The translations under genes were made by a program, and so were the position numbers. From NCBI GenBank assembly GCA_033964015.1, contig CM066912.1:17905073-17969072 (forward strand): a stretch of DNA of 64,000 bases. The letters are read 5' to 3'. A model generated the notes under the pieces. The model worked only from the letters and a program-made list of their open reading frames with translations. It was not told where the DNA came from and did not search any database. This DNA comes from Scolanthus callimorphus (lineage: Eukaryota; Cnidaria; Anthozoa; Actiniaria; Edwardsiidae). This document shows positions 57,736 through 64,000 of the stretch, piece after piece; within the stretch, counting starts at the first letter, position 1; every line of letters starts with the position of its first letter.

Positions 57736-58326
57736 AGAGCTGGACGGGAAGAGGCACGAAGAGACGGGAAGAGCCTAAAGGTTAGGTTGGAGGTAGAGAG
57801 GCTAGAACAAGCAACAATAAACACGAATAAGCGAGGTTTGCTCACATAACAGGGCTCTTGGTCCTCGCGATATTGCCGCGATAGAATAACAAGAGCTTTT
57901 TTTATTTATAGTGTTTTTAAGGTATTTATAAGGGAGCGAAATATATTTTAGAACACATTTGTCACTAGCACACTGAAATATTGTACGATTAGCCTGCTTG
58001 CAGGCGTTTGATGGTGTTTTTGGTGGCGGCCCGTCGTTGAGGCTGATTTTCCGCGATAAAAACAATCAAACGCTTGCAAGCACGCTATTGTACGGTAAGA
58101 CAAGCACACTATTGTGAAACAAGCACTTCAATAAAAAAAGTTGTAGTCAAGTGTGTCCCATTTCCATCAGTACAAATATAGTTACACACAAATGCACTCT
58201 TGTTTAATACGAGTCGATATTTTGTCGCGTAAAATCTAATTCAAGCGATTGGTCTCCACTTAACAGTCAAAGGAAGAATAGATGGCATGAGGTCATCAGT
58301 GACGTCATTAGATAGTAATGACCATA

Positions 58327-58440
58327 CACCATGGTTATCACCATATCGCATGGTCCCAAAACCGGACGGAACCATACGATTCTGTGCAAATTATAGAAGC
58401 TCAACGGACTGAGCAAGTTTATCGTTGATACCGAAGGTGA
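58327..58440 (+). pseudogene. Ty3/gypsy reverse transcriptase scrap
   Basis: The frame reads PWLSPYRMVPKPDGTIRFC and ANYRSS before a stop. This is the SPW.SP...V.KPDG..RFC.DYR block at the start of Ty3/gypsy RT. Nothing else of the element could be read around it. Confidence 0.55.
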
Positions 58441-58796
58441 AAAAGATCATCACCCGCGCTTAGGTTCATCTCGATAGGCGTTTTTCGCAACTCCTAGGCA
58501 ATTACTCTGTTAGCAACTGTTGGGCTGGCTGACAAGCCGTCAGGTGAAGAGGATGAATAAATAGGAGGGTTCCAGTGAAGACGAGTGTTTTTTAGTGTCA
58601 AAGTTTATGCAAAATATTTTAGCCGAGCCCAACGCGGGCCGAAAGCGGAGCACCATACCTAAGGAAAATACGTCTAGGTATAACTATCGAGATGATTTTA
58701 AAACGTCACGGGCATTTTCGCTTATAATGCTCACGCCATTTAGGGCGGCGCCCTTGGCCACCCTTATCCCCGCCTTTGGATGCGCCCCTGGTGGAA

Positions 58797-59080
58797 ATTT
58801 AAGGTGACTCGTGCGAAAGCCAGCGCATTTCGCGAAAATAGATTTTCGTCTACAACTTTAAAAATAAACTCGCTATGAACTTCAATCTTGGAGAATACAA
58901 GCAGATATCTTTGGGCAATATGTAAGCATTATCAGATCTCCATCAGCGTTAATACTTTTAATAATATCTGAGCTTAAATGGACCCCTTGAGAGATCAACC
59001 CCGCGCAAAAAAAAGTTGCTGGTATTTTTGAATGAAATTGGAAACAAAGTGCTATTTTAGAGTTTTAGTCGTGTTTTTGG
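58797..59080. repeat. Dispersed repeat, copy 1
   Basis: It contains AACTTCAATCTTGGAGAATA, TCAGATCTCCATCAGCGTTA, ATACTTTTAATAATATCTGA and GAGATCAACCCCGCGC. It is one of three copies in the last 6 kb (also 59390-59660 and 62475-64000). Confidence 0.75.
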
Positions 59081-59389
59081 CCTATTTTTCTAAAATATGT
59101 CACAATGTAATCTTAACCCCTACGTTCTCTGAGCCTAATGTCAAAACAGAAACAAAAAGGACACGTTTCTGTTCTCCCGTTCCCTTTCTTCTTTGCGTGT
59201 AAATACAAAAAATAAATCTAGCTTCAAAAAGTGGGGGTGCTCAGCCCCCAGTTAAAAAGTGGGGGTGCTCGAACACCCCCTACCCCCGGGTCCGCCGCCT
59301 ATGTTGTGTCGATTTTTTCTATTATCTGACTCGCTATCGACTAGAACTCAACCGTTACAACGTACACAAGCAGGGGAAGTTGTCGAGTG

Positions 59390-59660
59390 GTCTTCCATGA
59401 ACTTTAATCTTGGAGAATATAAGCAGGTATCTTTTGGCAATATGTACGCATTATCAGATCTCCATCAGCGTTAATACTTTTAATAATATCTGAGCTTAAA
59501 TGGACCCCTTCCTTGAGAGATCAACCCCGCGCAAAAAAAAAATTGCTGGTATTTTTGAACGAAACTCCGTTAATCATATTGAAGTCAGTTGGACTAAGTG
59601 TTAACAGTTTCAGGAAATTCGTTGGAAGCAAAGTGCCTATTTTAGAGTTTTAGTCGTTGA
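59390..59660. repeat. Dispersed repeat, copy 2
   Basis: Same sequence as copy 1 (AACTTTAATCTTGGAGAATA to CAACCCCGCGC), extending further right with ATATTGAAGTCAGTTGGAC. Confidence 0.75.
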
Positions 59661-59890
59661 GGGTTGAGGACATACGAAAATTTTTCCAATGGGGTTGTAT
59701 GGACTCTGAAAATTCCACCAGATGGGGTGTGTCGGGAGACTGGAAATTCCAAGGGGGAGGGGTAAAAAAGGTGACTTTCAGGGATATTTTATCCAAAAAT
59801 AGTTTTTCAAGGGGTCTGATTCACGAGTGGAAATCCCAGGTGGGGGTCTTTTTAAAGGAGGTCCTTAACCCTCCGGTGCGGTTTAAAAAT
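59660..59890. mobile_element. C/G-homopolymer MITE relative, decayed
   Basis: It has GGGGTTGTATGGACTCTG, GAAAATTCCACCAGATGG, GGAAATTCCAAGGGGGAGG and GGAAATCCCAGGTGGGGG, matching the pattern of the family without long homopolymers. Confidence 0.4.
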
Positions 59891-60320
59891 GCAATCAGCC
59901 AACTTCATGCGATCGGCGAGGCTGAGGAGGTCGAAGAGTTTATATGGAAACCAGCCTTTAGGCGGTTGGCGGATAGACACCAATACAAACTATGACACGC
60001 AGCTAGTTGACAGAGAGAATCAAAATAGACATGCCGTCAGCTACATCAAAACCAATTAGATTAATTCATCATAATGCTGCTTAGATGCTGCTATATTAAT
60101 ATAGCAATGCATTCCTGGTTACCGATTACAATAACTCAAACACAAGCTTCATATAAAGTCCAACGTGTGATTGCTATCGATCACATAGTATCCTAGGTTA
60201 CCATGCCAACATGCAAATAAATGTTTATGAAAAAATCTTCGAATGAAAGCGTCAACGTCAAGCATCATTAGGATATTCTTGATAGGCATCAGTATCAAAA
60301 TGAGGCTGCCTTTTGAGTGT

Positions 60321-60420
60321 CTAGTAGTCATCCATGTCCATGTCCTCCCCGCTTGACTCTTCATCCTGCAGGGCAGCATTGGTGACACTTTGGTGGGTAC
60401 ACATTTTACGTCCAAACCAT
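60321..60420 (-). CDS. Putative terminal exon of an unidentified gene
   Basis: On the - strand a good acceptor (ctatttctctttcag) precedes a frame reading WFGRKMCTHQSVTNAALQD, then EESSGEDMDMDDY and a stop at 60321. The acidic DE-rich end with a polypyrimidine acceptor looks like a real last exon. The protein is not recognised. A candidate upstream exon at 60741-60815 (IMPLLKLLFRDTALEVEK, acceptor tttcttatag, donor gtttgt) does not join in the required phase, so another exon would be needed between them. Confidence is modest. Confidence 0.35.
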
Positions 60421-60928
60421 CTGAAAGAGAAATAGAAGTTTAGCGATACTAGCACGCCCTTTGTTAATAATATAATAGTCTTTAATCAATACTGAAAAAA
60501 AACATTTCTAGGATCATAGGATATGGAATAGACACACAAAAACATGCACACAAAAGAGAGACAATCCTGCTACTACTCAAAACTCTACTGCTAGAGCAAG
60601 GGCAGGCGCCAAGAAGTTACGGAATTTTCCACTATGGATATTTGGCCTAGAAGTTTTCTTTTACGAAGATTGTAGTTAATGTGTATTTTTTTGTTTACTT
60701 CATTGTTTTGCCTTGTTTTCTGTATCGAAAACACACAAACCTTTTCTACTTCTAATGCAGTGTCACGGAACAATAGTTTGAGGAGTGGCATTATATTTTC
60801 ATGTATTTTCATAAACTATAAGAAACCTTTTCAGAACAAATTATTTAAAAAATGCATGTTATCACGAATGCTTATGTGGACAAATCATGGAAAGGGAATC
60901 AAGGCCTTAAACTCGCCAACAGTTTCAC

Positions 60929-61081
60929 GCCCGGGGGACTCCCCTATTTTTGGGGCGGGGGTGCTGTTCGTACCTTTAGGGGTTAAAATCAGGCCTCTTG
61001 TAGCTTTAGGGGGTAAAATTCGAAACCAAAGGTTCCCGACGAGCACCCCCGTCCCTAATATAGGGGAGTCCTCCCCCGGGG
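60929..61081. mobile_element. 153-bp palindromic MITE, CCCGGGGGACTCCCC ends
   Basis: CCGGGGGACTCCCCTATTTT and TATAGGGGAGTCCTCCCCCG are inverted ends, with GGGCGGGGGTGCT and AGCACCCCCGTCCC inside. Confidence 0.65.
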
Positions 61082-61099
61082 CTTCGCACAGCTTAGCAA

Positions 61100-62130
61100 A
61101 CGGTACTTCTATTTTTGTAATTGTTCGCCATACTAAGATTTGTGAGTGCGTTTTGCATGCCTCGCTTAAAGTGATTCTTTTCTTCATTACGCGCACATCA
61201 TCGGCAAAGTAACTGGAATTGCTTATAGACTGATGCAGCCTTTTTTAAGCCAAAGGGCGACAAACCAAACTGTTACCCACCCGACAATCCTGCACTTAAG
61301 AGCTTTCTTACAGCGGTTGTTTAGATCGTCATCTCGCTCGAACATGTCGAAAATACCAAACCTGCCACATGTAGCTCCTTCACCCAGCCTGGGCACACAC
61401 ACCTGCCGAGCAAAGAGATTATCAAACTATGCATTATTGTTCCGGTGTTAAGACCATCGCGTGGGCCATGAAAGTCCATGTCTATTATTATAGCTCACAT
61501 TCTATATTATGTAGAATGTTAACAACCGACGTGCCGCGCAAACGGTGCCAATCCCGCCTCGACGCCTTATAATGAAGTTTCATCTATTAGATAGTATATT
61601 ATTAGAATGATTCTATTTTCCTTAGCAACGGGCCTCAAAGATAACTCCCTACACCCTTTAAAAGGCTGTGAAGAGAACCGTCCCTGACCTTTGAGAAGCG
61701 ACTGATGTCTGGTTGTGAGAAGCAGCCCAGTTCCTCGCTAGCAGGTCCATGACACTGTTTATCTTTGGCGCAAAACGTACCTAGAGCAAGAAAAGTGACG
61801 TCTAACTATCTCCATCCAGTAGCGATTCTTAGCTTCCGGTTAACCCCTGGCAAATTGAAACGCAATCCACGCAAGTCGACGTACGTGTTGATACTTGCAT
61901 ATTTGGGCACACCAACCTGTGATGGCTTGTGTTCACTCGCGTCCCTTGTGAACAAGTTCAAATTGTCTCGCGCAACTTGCGTCTTTTGGCCACCACATCG
62001 CACGTGTACGCAAATTGATGCAAGTTTCTATTTTTTTTTAATTTTCCAAATTAACAAAATATGATGACCAAAAGAAGTCATGAAGTTAAATTGTTGCACT
62101 TATGTTTCCTTCTGTTATTTTGTTAGTATA
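61100..62130. other. No recognised feature
   Basis: Short unsupported frames only. Base composition is near neutral and slightly GC-richer than the introns. Confidence 0.3.
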
Positions 62131-62285
62131 GGAAATCATACGAGTTCAATTTGGAATTTATTTGCGCGAGTGGGTTTTTCAAAAAGTATCAAAATTGCAC
62201 CAGCCGCAGGCGAGTGCAATTGAGCTTTTTGAAAAACCCACGAGTGTAAATAAATTCCAAATTGAACGAGAAAAGTCGTATGACT
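62131..62285. mobile_element. 155-bp hairpin element
   Basis: AAATCATACGAGTTCAATTT and AATTGAACGAGAAAAGTCGTATGA form the outer stem, and GCGAGTGGGTTTTTCAAAAAG and CTTTTTGAAAAACCCACGAG the inner one. Confidence 0.65.
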
Positions 62286-62640
62286 TCCTTTTAATAATAC
62301 ACATGAAAAAAATTTCTAAGGAGAAATTTACAAATCTGCTTAACTACTCAACAAGCCGCACGCATTTTTCCTTTATTGAAATCTGGACCAAAACCTGACA
62401 GAATTTGAGCATAAACAAAAACCAAAAACCAGTTTCCATTATAATATAGCTCTATGTTATCATAATATTTAGCATTTAAGGTGACTCATGCGAAAGTCAG
62501 AGCGCATTTCGCGAAAATATATTTTCATCTACAACTTTAAAAATATACAAGCTATGAACTTCAATCTTGGAGAATATAAGCAGGCATCTTTTGGCAATAT
62601 GTACGCATTATCAGATCTCCATTAGCGTTAATACTTTTAA

Positions 62641-63643
62641 CCCTTTCAGGCCCAAATTTTTTCTACAAATATAGCTGTTTTTCTAAGCAAAACAGACATA
62701 CCCCTGCCCATTTTTGCATATCAGGTCTAGGTTTCTGGGTTTCCTGTTTTTTATTGACAGGGAGGCTGGTACTACTTGCAGAGCACTACCGCCTGACTCG
62801 TAAGCTGTTTTCCAGTGGTGGTTTGCTATCGCACGGTTAGACATTTGATAAAATTTCTACAAAATACAAGCTGAAATTCCACTAGAAGAGGCCATAGGAC
62901 ATCATTAAGTCTATTATGGGGAATGCTAATTGTGCTGTGCTTCAAGAAAGAAGTATAGTGAAGGGGTTTCATTCGCTTTTCCTGTTTTTGTGAGGACTGA
63001 ATGAAAACCTTCAGCCCCTCTTCAGTGGAATGTTTTTTGCCCATCACTTCATTCGTATGAATCTGTGTTTTAGACATAAAAAGCAAGCTACTGAGCGTTA
63101 TTCTGGTTTTAGTTGTCGTAGGGCAAAAAGACTTTTATAAATCTCTTGTCTAACCGTCCAATACAGGGGAGGGTGCTGTCAAATTTTGAACAAAATCCAC
63201 AGGTATCCCAACGAATAAGCTCTGTTGATGTGAATTTTGTAAAGTCACTTTGAAACGTCAAGCGCCATATCTCGCTTGAAACTTCACTAGGAATCTTGAA
63301 ACTTGGGCTTGGAAGTCAGGAATAAAGGTAAAACGAAATGCAATATGCTGCATGTTGAGTTGTTTTCGTCTCTTAGAAAATAGCACGAAATGAGGCCCTT
63401 GTAGCGTACACTCGAATGTGTGTTTTGGCATATCAGAAATCTCGTGTTATTTCGCCAAAACAAGCGATTATTTCTGTAGTAAACACGAAGCTCAAAGCCT
63501 GGAAACAGCTAAACTTTATCACAAGTTCCCTGCTCCGTTTGCATTCGGAAGGAAAAGCTGTCTTAATGCAGAGTTTTGGTGCAACAGTCTTCGATGTGCA
63601 TGCTGTAAAAATAAGGAATTTTCCGTATATGGGTGTGAAAGGG
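62641..63643. mobile_element. TTAA-flanked element 5, CCCTTT/AAAGGG ends
   Basis: The ends CCCTTTCAGGCCC and GGGTGTGAAAGGG are flanked by TTAA (62637-62640 and 63644-63647). CCCTTT...AAAGGG with TTAA is the known end pattern of many piggyBac elements. The 1-kb inside has no transposase, so it is non-autonomous. Confidence 0.8.
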
Positions 63644-63647
63644 TTAA

Positions 63648-63872
63648 TGTGTGGTTCCAGAAATTATCCATACCCCCCCCCCCCCCCCCCTACGGAAGGT
63701 CATTGGAAATTCCGGAGGGGTGGGGGGTCAATTTACCTGATCATTTCCACACAAATACTGTAATCTTCCTTGGAAATTCCAGAGAGGTGTGGGGGGGGGG
63801 GGGGGGGGGGGGGGTGGTCACTTTCCAACACCCTTCCGTGGAGGGGGTATGGATATTTTCTGGAACCACACA
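63648..63872. mobile_element. C/G-homopolymer MITE, complete copy
   Basis: The best-preserved member: TGTGTGGTTCCAGAAATTAT, CCATA and about 17 C, then GGAAATTCCGGAGGGG, GGAAATTCCAGAGAGG, about 24 G, and finally GGGGTATGGATATTTTCTGG plus AACCACACA. The ends are clear inverses. Confidence 0.75.
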
Positions 63873-64000
63873 ATAATATCTGCGCTTAATGGACCCCTTC
63901 CTTGAGAGATCAACCCCGCGCAAAAAAAAAAGCTATTTTTGAACGAAACTCCGTCGATCATATTGAAGTCAGTTGGACGACTAAGTGTTAAAGAAGTTTC

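Larger units (their letters stand above)
62475..64000. repeat. Dispersed repeat, copy 3, split by two insertions
   Basis: The repeat runs from about 62475 to 62640, is interrupted by the elements at 62641-63643 and 63648-63872, and resumes at 63873 (ATAATATCTGCGCTTAATGG) to the window end. Confidence 0.75.

Noticed and set aside
57363..57845. 160-codon frame with LFLPFLA repeats and its + strand ARKGRGR counterparts
   Set aside because: All are by-products of the 21-bp minisatellite, which is a multiple of three and therefore open in most frames.
60741..60815. Exon directly upstream of the putative exon at 60321-60420
   Set aside because: Splice sites look acceptable, but the phases do not join without a stop. 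It may still belong to the gene if another exon lies between.

Overview
The window is animal nuclear DNA. It is AT-rich, intron-rich and packed with degenerate transposable elements, and I see nothing prokaryotic in it. An anthozoan-like or other marine invertebrate source is my inference from the mix of DIRS/Ngaro retroelements, CR1/L2-like LINEs, Ty3/gypsy fragments and many foldback elements. The sequence alone does not settle the species.

One host gene organises the window. A prosaposin-type gene on the + strand runs from its ATG at 4639 to its stop at 56626. I could place 13 coding exons with GT/AG borders and consistent phases. Together they encode about 403 residues: signal peptide, an N-terminal saposin A domain, three saposin B domains, and a C-terminal saposin A domain. 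Vertebrate prosaposin has four B domains. The total exon length is about 1.2 kb, so almost everything else between 4.7 and 56.6 kb is intronic.

Layout: 1-1000 holds a CR1/L2-like LINE fragment (-) next to a Ty3/gypsy pol 3' fragment (+). 1610-4277 is an internally deleted DIRS-type element (-) whose gag is split by a small DNA transposon. 4682-10415 (intron 1) holds an 83-bp tandem array split by a 3.3-kb element that itself contains a TA-flanked MITE. 10792-26730 (intron 3) holds nested inverted-repeat elements, an 85-bp tandem array, tRNA-like pieces, C/G-homopolymer MITEs and three TTAA-flanked foldbacks. 26848-46734 (intron 4) starts with a 2.8-kb 73-bp minisatellite. It also carries a 10-kb Ngaro-type retrotransposon (-) with the A1-ORFs-B1-A2-B2 repeat layout, two large insertions in its RT gene, a ~390-bp tandem array, and a probable THAP-domain gene on the - strand. 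46.9-56.6 kb holds the remaining nine exons among MITEs, a 1.3-kb foldback and a 54-bp minisatellite. Beyond the gene, 57-64 kb has a 21-bp minisatellite, a gypsy RT scrap, a dispersed repeat in three copies, a possible terminal exon of a - strand gene at 60321-60420, and a CCCTTT/AAAGGG TTAA element near the right edge.

The most unusual signals are these: two unrelated minisatellites begin within about 15 bases of prosaposin splice donors; five foldback elements share TTAA flanks, and removal of one would restore the Ngaro reading frame; and a THAP-like open frame lies antisense inside the gene.
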